A stretch of 64,000 bases of DNA from Aldrovandia affinis. Taxonomy: Eukaryota > Chordata > Actinopteri > Notacanthiformes > Halosauridae. Below the pieces are notes generated by a model. That model was not told where the DNA came from, ran no database searches, and saw only the letters and a program-made list of their open reading frames with translations. The stretch is from NCBI GenBank assembly GCA_029706075.1, contig JAINUG010000175.1, positions 1,217,958 through 1,281,957 of the forward strand. Direction: 5' to 3'. Each line of letters begins with the position of its first letter. Position 1 is the first letter of the stretch. A program made the translations under genes and the position numbers. Of the stretch, positions 1-12,849 are shown one piece after another.

Positions 1-332
1 CAGCAGCGGCCTCACTTACAGGCAGGCTCACCTGAGGCTAATGAGCAATCAATTCAGCTGTGAGCCATTGTCTTCGTTAGACCATTATAAAAGCACAGTC
101 TGCCATGCCTGAAGGGAGAGTTTTTTGGGGCATGGAGGCGGAAGTGCAGATTTGGTTACTGTTTCCCTCAATTGCATGATTTTGTATTTTGACTGCTTTA
201 TTTTCGTGTTTTGTTTGAATTATTTTGTAAAAAGAATAAATTGGCCGCTGGCCTATCAAACGGTAATTCTTTTGTTTGGTCTTTCATCCACTCACCACCT
301 GGCATGGTGGCCACCCCTGCCACCTTGCTACA
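1..332 (+). mobile_element. LTR copy 1, cut by window edge
   Basis: This is the 3' part of a long terminal repeat that recurs at 6205 and 63127. It ends CTACA (the CA expected at an LTR end), with TATAAAA at 86-92 and AATAAA at 235-240, giving promoter and polyadenylation signals on the + strand. The 5' end lies outside the window. No primer-binding site follows it, so it is read as a solo LTR. Confidence 0.7.
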
Positions 333-664
333 TGCGTGTGAGAGTGTGTCTGTGTGCATGTGCGAGTCCACTTATAAATGTGCCTGCATGCGTTCAGACC
401 TGCATCTTTGTTTAATGGAGATGTATCCTTATATAACAGACCAATAACCTGTACAGGGGTCTGGAGTCTGTTTACCACTGTCCTCATCAAAGACTCTTTT
501 ATTCACATCCTGGGCTATCACACTTCATTAGTTATAGACTGCACTGCCCCTGAGGTCTGAACTGAATGAGCAGAGGGCAGGGTTATATCACAGAGGCTGG
601 TGTGTTTGTGTGTGGGAGTGCATATGTGCGTGCGTGTGTGTGTGTGCGTTCGCAAGAGTATATT

Positions 665-755
<91 letters not shown>

Positions 756-3550
756 TGACATTCATTTACAAACAAGTTTCTTGAAAATTTGTGCTAGAAA
801 AGTCTTTGAGTTTTGCATTCGAAATACTACAGGGACCCTATTACGCCCCTTAGTGGCTGTGAGCCACGCATGCCCCCCTTCATCAGCGCAGAACACTCTG
901 TGAGGGTCAGACAGGCCAGCTCCTCACAGCCTGAAAAAGGCCAACAGTCACAGGTACCATTTCTGTGATTATATCAGTAGTGGATCAGGTCACACACATT
1001 ATGCTTCTGTAATTCCATCATTAATTTAATGTAAATATTTAATGGAATTAGTGTGATGCTGTCTAGCAATGGGGAAACTCTAAACACATTATAAACACAC
1101 CTGTCCTCTTTCAGTGACTAATATAACAGCAGCAGCAGTAGTAGTAGCAGCAGCAGCAGTAGCAGGCTAATGTGTCCAATGTGGAAGCATGCCAGTGTAC
1201 GACGAGAAACACTTTAATCATAATTACATTTCTGATAAAGAGATTACAGTAAGGGTGTGATAGCTGACTCCATGGGGCAGAAGTGTACATGTGTGTAATG
1301 GGCTGAATTAGAGGAGTGGAGGAGCGTTCTCAGGAGAAGAGGGGGAGTCACTGTGTGTTCCTCTGGACTGCCAGGCCTGGAAGCAGCTGCTCAGCACAGA
1401 GATGCTCATGGGAGGAGAGGAGAGGCATAAATAAGGCCAGGGGATGGCAGGAGGGGACAGATTAATTATCTTTATAAGAAATACACTGAGGTACATTTAC
1501 TGGGCCTGGATCAGTGTGCTGAGCTGGAGTAAATGGAGAGAGCGCTGGATCAGTGTGCTGTCTCGCTCTCTCTCTCTCTCAGGACCTGGATGTTTCTGTG
1601 AGAGAGCTGAGATGAGACTGATAAGAGTGTGGGAAACAGTGCTAATAGACTGCACATTTTTATCTACTACATGTAAATTCATAGATAACATGGGGTTAAC
1701 TTTACCAAGCTCATTCTTTCATGTGGATCTCTGCATCTTTGTGGCCTTCACAGCCTGTGCTCGACTTTGAGTAAGGAATTCCAGCGGGTGTTGCACCTTC
1801 TTTGGGAGGGGCGGTTTTTACACAATGGTTATTTGTTGTTTTTAGCAGAACTAGGGGCGTAAGAAGGCTTACTCCGCCTAAATTCATAACTCGGTGCCTT
1901 GAGGTTAGGCTGTAGGCCTGTAGCATCCACTGCACTCTCTCCATCGAAGCTCTCACATGGCAGCAGACGCACGGGCTGCAGTCCACTGCAGGTTCGAGCT
2001 GCCGTCATGCACGCTGGATTGTGCCCCTTTCAGGTTTCCTGTCTGATACGAGTGGCTTTGTCCTCTACATCTGAGTCACTGTTTCCAGATGTGCTGTGAG
2101 ACAGGGCTAAGACTCTGCTGGGAAACCAGGGCTGCACTGCAGTAAGACTGGGAGTCCCCAATACGCAGATTTAATTGTGGGGTCTGAACAGAATTCACAG
2201 CCGCCCCGAGAAAAGGACACGTTTGAAGCTCCAGTGTTTAGAGAAGGGTGGGGCAGCGCCTTTATCTACATTATTTCAATATATTTTTAAATAACACATA
2301 TTTAAATTAATGCAGCAGAACTGTTATACATTGATTGTCACTGGAAATGCACTGCTGTACATTGTGGAGTGGTTTGTGTTCTTGCTGCAAAGCGTGTTGA
2401 ATTTTTACACACATGTGCAGATGGACAGGAAGCATACTGTACGTCTGCTTCAGGAAACAGGAAAACCACAATGAGCAGCAGGCCAGCTCCACACGTCAAT
2501 ATGAGAGTATGATAGTATGGGTGTGGTTTATGAAGATTGAACATCTTAACAGAAATAAAATGAAGTTTGTATTTTGCAAACACACTGCAGCTGAGGATGT
2601 GTCTGAAGAGCCATGTTGTTGATGACAGTAAAATTAATGTGTCACAGTGTGTGTGAGGGGTACTGCTCATATCCCATTACTGTCTGAACTGTAAATAAGG
2701 ACTAATCACAGTCTGCTACATGCTTTTATCATGAACTCATTTAACGCATGCCATATTATGCAATTATGAATGATACGACAGTTTTCATATTTTAAACAAT
2801 CATCAGATAAAATTCCAACCTTTTAACTTTTGTTCTCGTTAAAATGTACATTTATGTTCTACAAAAAAGTGAGTTTAGTATGCCATTTACAGTAAGTAAG
2901 GTTAATAATCAGTGAAAAGCGCAGACCACTTGCAACAAGGAGCGAATATTACTGCAATATCAGTTTATGAATCAGCCAGACCCATTCACATGGAGCATGT
3001 GAGACAACTTTCACTGTGGCACCATGCGCTGAGAAGGAGGAAGTCAAATAATAGAGATGCTAATAAAGCAAAGAGAGGACAGATTTGAGAGGGTCGCGCA
3101 GTGTAAGGACGACTCCTGTTAACCACTGCAGCATGTTATAGGCTGAGGCCAGGGTGCCATGGTGAGCTTTTATTTAATTAAAACAATTGTTTCTGATCAA
3201 TTCTTTATGCTTACCAAGGCAACACCACGATCGATGTCTTCTAGACGTCACCATTTTCTAAATGTTCCCCCTCTGAACTTTCACAGTGGGTGGGAGGCAG
3301 CTCATTATGTCCAATCTGCTGAGTAACTCTTGATTGTATTGAGGACTCCGCCACCATTTAGCACTAATGATTTATGACCATTGATGCGCAGTGTTTCCTG
3401 ATCCTGGTACAGCTGTCTTCTGTTAGTGATCCGTTTTTTTCCCCTTCAGATATTGCCATTTTAATTTTTATGCACAAAGACGATGTTGCCGTACAATGTT
3501 GGGGAATAATTTTATGAGAACATTTTAATTTGAGTTCAAAATTGATAACA
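333..3550. other. Intergenic: microsatellites, no supported gene
   Basis: The stretch holds (TG)n at 668-753, a short CAG/TAG trinucleotide run at 1122-1165 and a CT run near 1560-1580. Frames in it are short, overlapping and lack recognisable domains. Nothing else is supported. Confidence 0.7.
668..753 (+). repeat. (TG)n microsatellite
   Basis: A nearly pure TG dinucleotide run of about 85 bases. The Cys-Val and Thr-His frames over it are artefacts. Confidence 0.97.
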
Positions 3551-3559
3551 TACTTCCCG

Positions 3560-5465
3560 AGTCGTTCCAAACAGTCAGGATCCAAACAGCTTTTTGTCAA
3601 GTCATCATCAAACAGATGCGGTAAAACATATTTACGGAATACACTTGATGCTGTCGCACCCCTCAAGAAGAAAAAAATGCAGTCAGAAGAAACATGAACC
3701 CTGGTTTACTGACCATACCCGTGCCCTTAAACACGTTTACAGGAAATTAGAACGCAGATGGCACTCTACCAATTTAGAAGTTTTTCGTTCTGCTTCGAAG
3801 AACGCTCTTACTACAGCTAGGTCATCGTACTTCTCAAAATTAATTGACCAGAATAAAAACAACCCAAGATTTCTATTTAACACGGTAGCTAAACTGACAA
3901 AAAGATCTGTCTTCAGATTACAGCAGTTATCCTTCTAACTGGTTGGTTTGCGTGGACGGGCACTCTCATGGTTTAAATCATACTTATCGGACAAGTTTCA
4001 ATTTGTGCAATTAGATCTAGAGTTCTCTGATTACTCTCAGGTTGAATATGATATTCCACAAAGCTCAGTGCTGGGACCATTACTGTTCTCATTATACTTT
4101 CTACCACTCGATAATGTTATTCGTAAACATGGTGTGAATTTCCATTGTTATGCAGATAATACACAGCTGTACATATCAATGAAACCAGGTGAAATACTTA
4201 AACTCATTCAGTTAGAGGCTTGTATCTCTAATATAAATAATTGGATGACAGTAAATTTCCTGCTTTTGAATTCAGATAAAACAGAGATGATGGTCTTGGG
4301 CCCCAAAAAAGTAAGGAACAAGTTGGATCTGCAGTTAAATGCAGGTGATTGCATAGTTGCATCAAGTCTAAGGGTCAAGAACCTTGGTTTTATTATTGAT
4401 CAGGATCTTACATTTGACACTCATATTGAAAACACTTCCAGAATAGCCTTCTATCACCTAAGAAACATAGCTAAAATTAGGCACATTCTGTCATTAGAGG
4501 ATGCAAAAACCTTGATGCATGCTTTTGTTGTATTGAGGCTAGATGCCTTATAATTTGGCTCCTCTAGTAGCTCTCTTAAGAGTCTTCAACTAATACAGAA
4601 TACAGCGGCACATATTTTGACTAGATCCAAGAAGTATGAGCACATTACTCCTATGTTAGCATCACTACATTATATCATACTGTTAAATATTGTGCTGATT
4701 ATAAAGTACTGTTGCTAACTTTTAAAAGCAGTGCACGGACTTGCACCTATATATCTGACCAAAATTATTGCCCCTTATAAGCCGACACGACTGCTTCGTT
4801 CACAAGAAGCCAGCCATCTATTACTCCCTAGAATTTTGAAAAGCACAGCTGGTGATAGAGCCTTCTCTGTTGTGGAACGGTTTACCAAAGCATGTTAGGG
4901 ATTTGGACACAGTTTACATTTTTAAGTCTAGATTAAAAACATATATTTTCAACCTAACCTACTGCCAAACATAGTCTAGGTGGAGAGATGGAGAAGGCCA
5001 TGCCCTAGTGTCTTATGGAGTGATAATAGGTATGCAGCCATAGCTTACACCTGTCGGGGCACCCGCCCCCGAGCCCTAGGTCCTGCAAGAAGTGTGAGCT
5101 GCCCCCATCAACCCTCACCCCCATGCCTACCCCAGTTCCTGGATCTGGACCCCCTTCACGTGGTTTAGGCCCCCGACTACCTAACTTAGGAGGCGCAAAG
5201 TCATTCAGCCCTGAGTCACCTTGGACTGACCATGATATGGTCTTTTTTGGACACACCCTGTGCCGGCCAGAAGAGGATGGGCTCCCCCCCTTTTAGTCTG
5301 GTTCCTCCCAAGGTTTCTCCCCATCAAGGGAGTTTTTCCTTGCCACTGTTGCCTTTAGGCTTGCTTTTGGGGGGGTCTAGGCCTGGGTTCCCCCTCTGTT
5401 AAGCGTTTTGTGCCAATTCAATTGTGAAAAGCGCTATATAAATAAATTTGATTTGAATTTGATTT
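3560..5465 (+). mobile_element. L2-type LINE, truncated and frameshifted
   Basis: Pieces of ORF2 occur in order. 3594-3938 holds the linker (PWFTDHTRALKHVYRKLERR). 3948-4553 holds the reverse transcriptase palm ([18 protein letters not shown] and [13 protein letters not shown], where family members have YADD). The remaining C-terminal frame runs to about 4900 with breaks. The fingers region is missing between the first two pieces. The 3' UTR ends in an AAGCGCTATATAAATAAA-type tail followed by TTTGATTTGAA repeats, typical of fish L2-like elements. The catalytic Asp-Asp is changed to Asp-Asn, so the copy is dead. Confidence 0.85.
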
Positions 5466-5915
5466 CATTTGAGCTCACACCACAATGATGATAATGAGAA
5501 TAAATAACTCTATATTTACACATTTTGTCAAAACGTGTTCCCTATTCAAAAGTCTTGTTGAGAACAATAACAATGGCATGTCTGCTGGACCAGCAGAATG
5601 GACAGAATTAAATGGAGGAAGACACATCTCGCCGCTTATTAAGGAGCGATTGCTATTCCATACAGTGAAGAAGCTGCTGCTCATTGATCTAAGGGTCTGT
5701 TTTGGCCCAGCTCATGTTGTGCAGTACTCCTGGAATGCTGATGCAAGCTGTAGGAAGGACCTTTGTTCCTGTAAATGTCCTGGAAGAACCATTGTAGCTT
5801 TGAGATAATGACAGAGCTGTTTGAACACTGAGTGTGAAAATGTGTTTTTATTCTCTGATTGTAATGCCTTGTGTCCGCTTAACACTGGTTGAAGTAAGGA
5901 AGTCTTCTACAACAG
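5466..5915. other. Intergenic, nothing recognised
   Basis: Unique-looking sequence between the L2 tail and the next transposon fragment. The 107-codon frame at 5485-5808 has no recognisable motif and no splice support. Confidence 0.5.
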
Positions 5916-5919
5916 GGCT

Positions 5920-6180
5920 GGGAAGAACTTTCCAAACAATATTTGATTTCCATTGTAGAAAGAATGCCACGAGTGTGTTCGACTGTTATATCTGCAAAAG
6001 GTGGCTACTTTGATTAATCCAAAATTTAGATTACATTTTGTTAAACAAAACGATTCCATGATTAATTTTTTTATCTCCAATTGTTTATTTGTTCTATGCT
6101 TTAATTTCAGAGTACATTGAAACATTAAACTGTGTAAATTTCAATAAAAACTGGAAAAATTGACTTTAATGTGACCTTTA
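5920..6180. mobile_element. Fragment of Tc1-derived non-autonomous element
   Basis: The sequence matches, in inverted orientation, the interior of the miniature element at 46258-46792. Shared blocks include the caatatttgatttccattgt and gccacgagtgtgttc stretches. It ends by the (TA)n run at 6184-6204. Confidence 0.7.
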
Positions 6181-6204
6181 GTGTATATATATATATATAT
6201 ATAT

Positions 6205-6602
6205 TGTAACACTGGGAGAGGTGGAGGGAGGAGTAGAGAGAGCCACGCCTCCCTTTTAGCTGCTGTCAGGTGCTCCTGTTCCCTCCCACAGCCTGGAGAG
6301 GACTACAGGACCTTGAACAGCAGCAGCCTCACCTACAGGCAGGCTCACCTGAGGCTAATGAACAATCAACTCAGCTGTGAGCCATTGCCTTCGTTCAGCC
6401 ATTATAAAAGCACAGCCTGCCATGCCTGAAGGGAGTTTTTTTCGGGGCATGGAAGCAGAAGTGCAGGTTTTTGTTTGCTGTTTCCCGCCATTGCATAGTT
6501 TTGATTTAACTGCTGTATTTTCGTATTTGTTTTATTTTCTTTGTAGAAAGAGAATAAATTGGCCATTGGCCTATTGGCATGGTGGTCACCCTGCTGCATT
6601 AT
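6205..6602 (+). mobile_element. LTR copy 2 (solo LTR)
   Basis: The copy starts TGTAACACTGGGAGAGG and carries TATAAAA at 6403-6409 and AATAAA at 6553-6558. Its 3' end is worn (tcaccctgctgcattata in place of the CCACCCCTGCCACC...CTACA of the other copies) and lacks about 40 bases present in copy 1. It shows the fullest 5' part of the family. No polypurine tract precedes it and no internal region is attached. Confidence 0.8.
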
Positions 6603-6918
6603 AGATAGTTTTTGTATAAAAACAGGACTAGTTTGTTCAAATGAGCCCCATGCATGGTGCTGAAATGCATATAAAGGGACGCTTGTCAAATCATCGCCCG
6701 TCACTCTTAGTATCAGGAAGGGACAAGGATTCACCCAACCCCCAACCACTTTACCTGGCATGCTTTCCCCCTGATTGAACTACCCTTTGTGCCTTTTAAG
6801 GAGATGAAGGAGAATCAAGCTGACTGAATGAATGGATTGCATGTCAAATGAAAAAGAGGAACAGAAAAGTGTAATTTGCTCTGGATACCAGCTTTTGCTA
6901 AATGCCTAAGTGTGAATG

Positions 6919-8497
6919 TACAACCCCAATTCCAAAGAAGTTGGGAAGAAATAAAACAGAATGTGATAATTTGCTAATCCTTTTTTGACATATTTTCAAT
7001 TGAAAACAGTACAAAGACAATATTTTAATGTTTTACATTATCAACTTAATAGATTTTTGTAAATATATGCTTATTCTGAATTTGATGCCAACAACACATT
7101 TAAAAACAATTGGGACAGAGGCAACAAAAGACTGGGAAAGTTGAGGAATGCTCAAAAAACACCTGTTTGGAACATTCCACAGGCAAACAGGTTAATTTGA
7201 AACAGGTGAGTGTCATGATTGGGTATGAAAGGAGCATCCCCGAAAGGCTCAGTCGTTCACAAACAAGGATGGGGTGAGGTTCACCACTTTGTGAACAACT
7301 GCGTGGGCGAATAGTCCAACAGTTGAAGAACAACATTTCTCAACGTACAATTGCAAGGAATTTAGGGATTTCACCATCTACAGTCCATAATATCATCAAA
7401 AGATTCAGAGAATCCGGAGAAATCTCTGCACGTAAGCGACAAGGCCAAAAACCAACATTGAATGCCCGTGACCTTCGATCCCTCAGGCGGCACTGCATTA
7501 AAAACCGACATCATTCTGTGAAGGATATTACCACGTGGGCTTGGGAACACTTCGGAAAACCATTGTTAACACAGTTCGTCGCTACATCGACAAATGCAAG
7601 TTAAAACTTTACCATGCAAAGCGAAAGCCATATATCAACAACACCCAGAAACGCTGCCAGCTTCTCTGGGCCTGAGCTCATCTGAGATGGACTGACGCAA
7701 AGTGGAAAAGTGTGCTGTGGTCTGACGAGTCCACATTTCAAATTGTTTTTGGAAATCATAGATGTCATGTCCTCCGGGCTAAAGAGGAAAAGGACCATCC
7801 AGATTGTTATCAGCGCAAAGTTCAAAAGCCAGCATCTGTGATGATATGGGGGTGTGTTAATGCCCATGGCATGGGTAACTTGCACATCTGTGAAGGCACC
7901 ATTAATGCTGAAAGGTACATACAGGTTTTGGAGCAACATATGCTGCCATCCAAGTGACGTCTTTTTCAGGGACGTCTCTGCTTATTTCAGCAAGACAATG
8001 CCAAGCTGTTACAACAGCGTGGCTTCGTAGTAAACGTGTGCGGGTACTAGACTGGCCTGCCTGCAGTCCAGACCTGTCTCCCATTAAAAATGTGTGGCAC
8101 ATTATGAAGCGCAAAATACGACAACGGAGACCCCGGACTGTTGAGCAACTGAAGTCGTACATCGAGGAAGAATGGGAAAAAATTCTGCCTACAAAACTTA
8201 AACAATTAGTGTCCTCAGTTCCCAAACGCTTACTGAGTGTTGTTAAAAGGAAAGGTGATGTAACACAGTGGTAAACATGCCCCTGTCCCAGCTTTTTTGG
8301 AACGTGTTGCAGGCATCAAATTCAAAATGAGTGAATATTTGCAAAAAAACTATCAAGTTTATCAGTTTGAACATTAAATATCTTGTCTTTGTAGTGTATT
8401 CAATTGAATATAGGTCGAAAAGGATTTGCAAATCATTGTATTGTGTTTTTATTTATGTTTTATACAACGTCCCAACTTCTTTGGAATTGAGGTTGTA
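6919..8497 (+). mobile_element. Tc1/mariner element with long inverted repeats
   Basis: Ends are TACAACCCCAATTCCAAAGA and its inverse ending GGAATTGAGGTTGTA. Inverted similarity continues inward for roughly 150-190 bases on each side (about 6919-7090 and 8310-8497). TA dinucleotides are at both outer edges. The transposase inside is broken but collinear. At about 1.58 kb it is close to a full-length copy. Confidence 0.85.
7323..8274 (+). pseudogene. Tc1/mariner transposase pseudogene
   Basis: 7323-7604 encodes the N-terminal helix-turn-helix (RTIARNLGISPSTVHNIIKR). 7712-7957 carries the first catalytic Asp (LWSDEST) and ends at a TGA. The same frame resumes past it with the second Asp (LFQQDNA, about 7985-8000). 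A frameshift moves the third motif to the frame of 7954-8274 (PDLSPIKNVW). The usual Glu of PIENVW is Lys here (codon 8086-8088). With an internal stop, frameshifts and a lost catalytic Glu, it cannot be active. Confidence 0.85.
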
Positions 8498-8660
8498 GAA
8501 TGGAGATATCCTCCAGTCCAATCCACCAGGAAACCCATCACAGTGACCATTTACACCCTGCTATGTGCAAACTGAACAAGGAACTCCTTTCAGGAACTAT
8601 TTACTGTCAGCCAGGGCCGGGTTCACAATCATTATCATTAACCATTTCATGTTAATAGGG

Positions 8661-8865
8661 CAGTAGTGTAGTGTAGTGTAGTGTAATGTTTAGGGAACTG
8701 GGCTCGTAACTCAGAGGTTCCAGGCTTGATTCCCAGGTGGGGCACTGCCGTTGTACACTTGAGCAAAGTACTTAACCTGAATTGCTTCAGTAAAATTCCA
8801 GCTGTATAAATTGTATGTAAAGACATGTAGAATGTGTAAGGGTGTCTGCTAAATGCCTAAATGTA
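8661..8865 (+). mobile_element. tRNA-derived SINE, family 1
   Basis: Has a degenerate tRNA-like head (gggaactgggctcgtaactcagaggttccaggcttgattccca region), a central block (GTACTTAACCTGAATTGCTTC), and a tail GTGTCTGCTAAATG shared with L2-type LINEs. The same family recurs inverted at 15795 and 38530. Confidence 0.8.
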
Positions 8866-8869
8866 GAAC

Positions 8870-10095
8870 ATGCTCCACTCTGAGCTTCCTGTGTGTCCTT
8901 CTGTTTTCTGTACCAGCATGTTCCTTGTTTTATTACTTTATTACAGGTTTCTAAATGTCAACCCCATCTTTCAGTTATGCAAAGACCTGTGAGAACTAGT
9001 ATACCCGGGGGGGATGTCAGTGAACTGTCAACTATCAGCAGCAGCTTGTATTTTATGTCAGATTCGAAATGCTCATAGATTTGAGTTTCTGTCCTGCAGT
9101 GTAAACATGCCACAGGCTGTTATGAGTGACAGCCTTGTTTTACTCAGAAGTTCCCATCGCTCTGAAGCATAAACAGTTTCAACAGTTTCTGAGCCTAACA
9201 TATTTATGTGTTCTGCAGCCTCAAGATCCTCTACTGTGCATATTTATGATCCCATACACACACCAGTGCATGGAGATACTCCACTAACAGCACAGATCCC
9301 ATATACACACCAGTTACACAAATATATTTATTATCCAGATACCTGTATGTCTTGTGTGTTCTTTCACTTCACATTGATCCAAACCAAATTTCACCCCAGG
9401 GATTACTCCTATTCTATACTCTCACAGATCCCATACACACACCAGATACTCAGCTCAGTCATGTTGGATAGTATGAAATCACTGTCCTTGGGTACAGAGG
9501 GACTGTGTCACTTTAAGAGCCCAGATTATAAAAAGCCTGGTTGCTCCAGTGTAGTATTCCATCATAGGTGGATCTCCCAGTCAAGCCAGACTGGCTATTG
9601 TCCCTGGTTTCCTGTCAATAACAGATGATTGTATATTGTTTTAAAGAGCGTGTTTCCCTACTCCTGAAAGGCAGCGGTGTGACGTCACCCTCATGTTGTA
9701 TGTTTGACTTCCTCTCAATGTGCTCTGTGTTTTTGGAAAGCCCTGCGTGCCCTTGTCCCCGTCGTACGTGTGAAACCTGTGCAGTCAGCACGTTTCTCCA
9801 GCCCTGCCCATTGTTCTCCCTGTCTCAGTCTGCGCCGTCACCTTGCACAGGAAACACTCAAACCATAAAAATCATCCTTTCATTGTGTCAAAAGAATTGG
9901 ACGTCACTGTCCTGACATTTTTGTTTCGGCCAGATTATTAATAATAATTTTGTTACCGAAGCCACTGAAGTATGTCTGGGCAGTGTACAGACATACAAGA
10001 TAAGAACTTTATTATGGTCTGGCCCTCTTACCAACACTGTTACAGTACATCAATATTAATGTACAGAATGACAGGGAAATTATCCGTTCTGGAAC
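8870..10095. other. Intergenic, nothing recognised
   Basis: The 140-codon frame at 9206-9628 contains a short, repeated cagatcccatacacacaccag phrase and no domain. I see no supported gene. Confidence 0.5.
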
Positions 10096-10096
10096 A

Positions 10097-10830
10097 GAAT
10101 ATGAAGCGGATTTCAGTAATAATAATAATTATGAATTTTATTTATATAGCACACTTTAAAATACAGAGAAATCTCAAGGTGCTTTACAACAGGTTGTTAT
10201 AAAAACAAGATTAACAGATACCATTTCAAAACAACAAAAAGAGAGAAGAGGGGGAAAAGAGCAATACAAATACATACAATCTAATTGTCCTATACACATA
10301 ATAAAATAAATGATACACATAATACATTTTTTCTTTAAAAAAATGTATGGGTGTTCATTGTGCGGTTCTGTGCAATTTAAAGTGAAGTTTAGTGGTTTGG
10401 AAAAGCAGAGATGAAAAGGTTGAGTCTTGAAAGTTGTGTCTTGAAAGTGGTGAGAGAGCTGGAAGTCCTGATGTGATATGGGAGCTGATTCCAAAGGCGT
10501 GGTGCCAGGGAACAGAATGAAGGTCCCCCATGGTGTGGAGGTGGGTTCTGGGGACAGTGAGGAGGTTGGAGGTGAAAGAGCTGGATCTGAGGGCTCAGGT
10601 AGTTGTCTGGGGAGTGAGAAGGTTTTGGAGGTAGATGGGGCTGTTTCCAGTGATAGTTTTTAAGGTGTGGAGAAGAATTTTGAAATTGATCCAGATTTCA
10701 ACAGGGAGCCAGAATTGGGGTGATGTGATTTGATTTTCTTGTCCTGGTGAGAATACGGGCAGCACTGTTTTGTATGTACTGTAGGCGTTGAATGGTAGGC
10801 CGTTCAGTGGATTTCAGCTCACACAATTAG
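10097..10830 (-). mobile_element. LINE 3' end relic
   Basis: On the - strand the interrupted frame carries the C-terminal region of a LINE ORF2: an FKILLHTLK-like stretch, with a conserved-looking block near 10440-10560 on PWHHAFGISSHIRTSS. The 3' end at 10140 has the tttatatagcacactttaaaatac motif typical of fish LINE tails. It is multiply frameshifted. Confidence 0.65.
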
Positions 10831-11310
10831 AAGGTACATTCTGAGCAGTGGCTTACTTTTATAGTCCTGTGTTTCCAGAAGTAATTTCAATGAGGTTTCA
10901 TCGATTGTGTTGACTGGGCAAAATTGCCATTACGTTGGTATAGCTCTCTGCTTGTCTAAGAGCTTGGCTTAACGTCCATGGCTTTACGCTAATTTAAATG
11001 TGCACTTAAGGTTTAATTATGGAGATAGAAGGTTTATTGCTCTCTGACAGTCCCGTAAATCTGTGTGTCACATTGAGCAAACATCCAGGACAATAACATT
11101 CTAAACCAATGGGCTGTAATGTATGTGTGAGCTGTCAGCTAAGTGGATGCGTGCGCATATATCCATTCCAACAAAAGAAACACTTCAGCATCTTTCGCCC
11201 CGACTACCATATTCTAGGAGCACCGTAAATTGCCCATATGTGGGTGGAGTAATCACTTACCAACCCCCTGTGAAAACCAAGGGTGACTGAAACTTAAAGA
11301 GGGCACCACA

Positions 11311-11660
11311 TGGGCTTCCCAGGTGGTGTAGCGGTAGAACGTCTGACACTGCCCACTGCGACCAGGGTTTGATTCCACCAGGTCATGCCAGTATTGGCTC
11401 TGGCCAGGAGTGCCACTAGGGGCGGCAATTGGCTGTCCAGGGAGGGGGGAGGTCCTGTGCGTTACGGTGACTGTGGCAGATGCCGGCTCGGAGGAGGCGG
11501 TGCAGCTCTCACTACCGGTCTCGGGACTACAGCAGCGAATTCTCATACGTGGGAGGGGGGTAATTGACATGAAAAAGAGAGGGCATAATTGGATACTAAA
11601 TTGAAAGAAAAAATGGGAATGAACAGCAAAAATAGCAAATAAAATAAATAAATAAAAAGG
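11311..11660 (+). mobile_element. tRNA-derived SINE, family 2
   Basis: The head carries an A-box-like TGGTGTAGCGGTAGAACG and a B-box-like GGGTTTGATTCCA. The body (gggggaggtcctgtgcg, ggaggcggtgcagctctc) is GC-rich and ends AATTGGATACTAAATTG then AAATAAATAAATAAAA. It is related to 12548 and 47221. Confidence 0.75.
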
Positions 11661-12547
11661 CACCCCATGAAATGCCCTGCTCCCCCTGCTTTGATTGAGG
11701 AACGACAGAGAGGGGAGGGGGTTTGAGGGGACAGAGTGCTGAGTCTGTGGGCAGCCATTCTGAGTTTATCGAGTTTGAACAGGAGGCATTACGGAGGACG
11801 GGCAAGCCCTGCCTCTGGATTATATTTATAGAAATATAATCAAATATATTTCTATGAATATAACAACTATTTATGTTACTATAAATATTGTAAATGTAAT
11901 GTCATTTCTAGACTTTATTTACTAAAAGGGCGCCAACAGGTCTGTAATCTAATCTTATCCTGAGGTGGGGGAGTCTGTGGGGAGGAAGGGAACATTGAGG
12001 AGGACAGCAGGGCGGGGCCCCCGTCTGGAGATGATGAGGGAGGACCAGTATAGAATCTGCCTGGAAGGGGCTGTCTGTGGGAACCCTGTGTGTAGAGGAT
12101 GATGGAGGTTCATCTCTGTGGAAGAACAGACAGTCATTACACCCCCGCAGCTAATAAACACTGTCACAACTAAAGAGCTTAAAGGACTGTTTTCTGAAAA
12201 TCTGTCAGTCGTGGACCTTGGAGTTATCATAAAACATGTGCACCTCATTTTACCTTCGAAATTCTGGTAAACTGAACCCTGGGGAGAGTGTTTTGCTGGC
12301 CATACAAAGTCAGGCTCATTTCACCAAATTTGGCTTCTCTTGGTTTCATTGTCTTACAGAATCACCTCAGGGTAACTTCAGCAGACCGCTGGTCTGGGTC
12401 CTGATGCTCTTTGAAGAAAGCAGCAGACAGTGTAGGAGACTCCACCATGAACTCACATACATTATGAATGACCATATTTCCATTCTGATATTTAAATTTT
12501 CATAGACAAAATTACAGATCAGATATAGGCACAGAAATAGATTGTTT

Positions 12548-12840
12548 GGCCCCAGAGTGGTGCAACTGGTAAAGGCAGGTTTCCCACTGCAGCCTGGGTT
12601 CGACCCCAGGAGTCCCGCTTGGGGGCGCTGATTGGCTATCTGCCCCAGGGGAAGGGGGAGGGAAGCTGGCATGAGCTTGCTGCATGCAAGCGGATTTGTG
12701 TGTGTCGGAGTTAGGGTTGACAGCTTGGCAACTTCCATCTCGTGCAGGATGGAGGGGAGAGAGGGGTAGTTGAACTAGAAGAGGGTACAATTGGCCACCA
12801 AACTGGAAGAAAATGGGAAAAGTCTTAAATAAATGTATAT
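12548..12840 (+). mobile_element. tRNA-derived SINE, family 2
   Basis: A-box-like AGTGGTGCAACTGGTAAAGG and B-box GGGTTCGACCCC are well preserved. The 3' part has GGTACAATTGGCCACCAAACTGG, similar to the copy at 11311. Confidence 0.8.
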
Positions 12841-12849
12841 TAAAAAATA

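Noticed and set aside
1-6602. LTR copies 1 and 2 as the two ends of one retrotransposon
   Set aside because: They share orientation and lie 5.9 kb apart, but the interior holds an L2 LINE and no gag or pol, with no primer-binding site after copy 1 and no polypurine tract before copy 2.
9206-9628. 140-codon open frame as a gene
   Set aside because: No domain, no splice or promoter support, and it contains repeated short cacacac-rich phrases.
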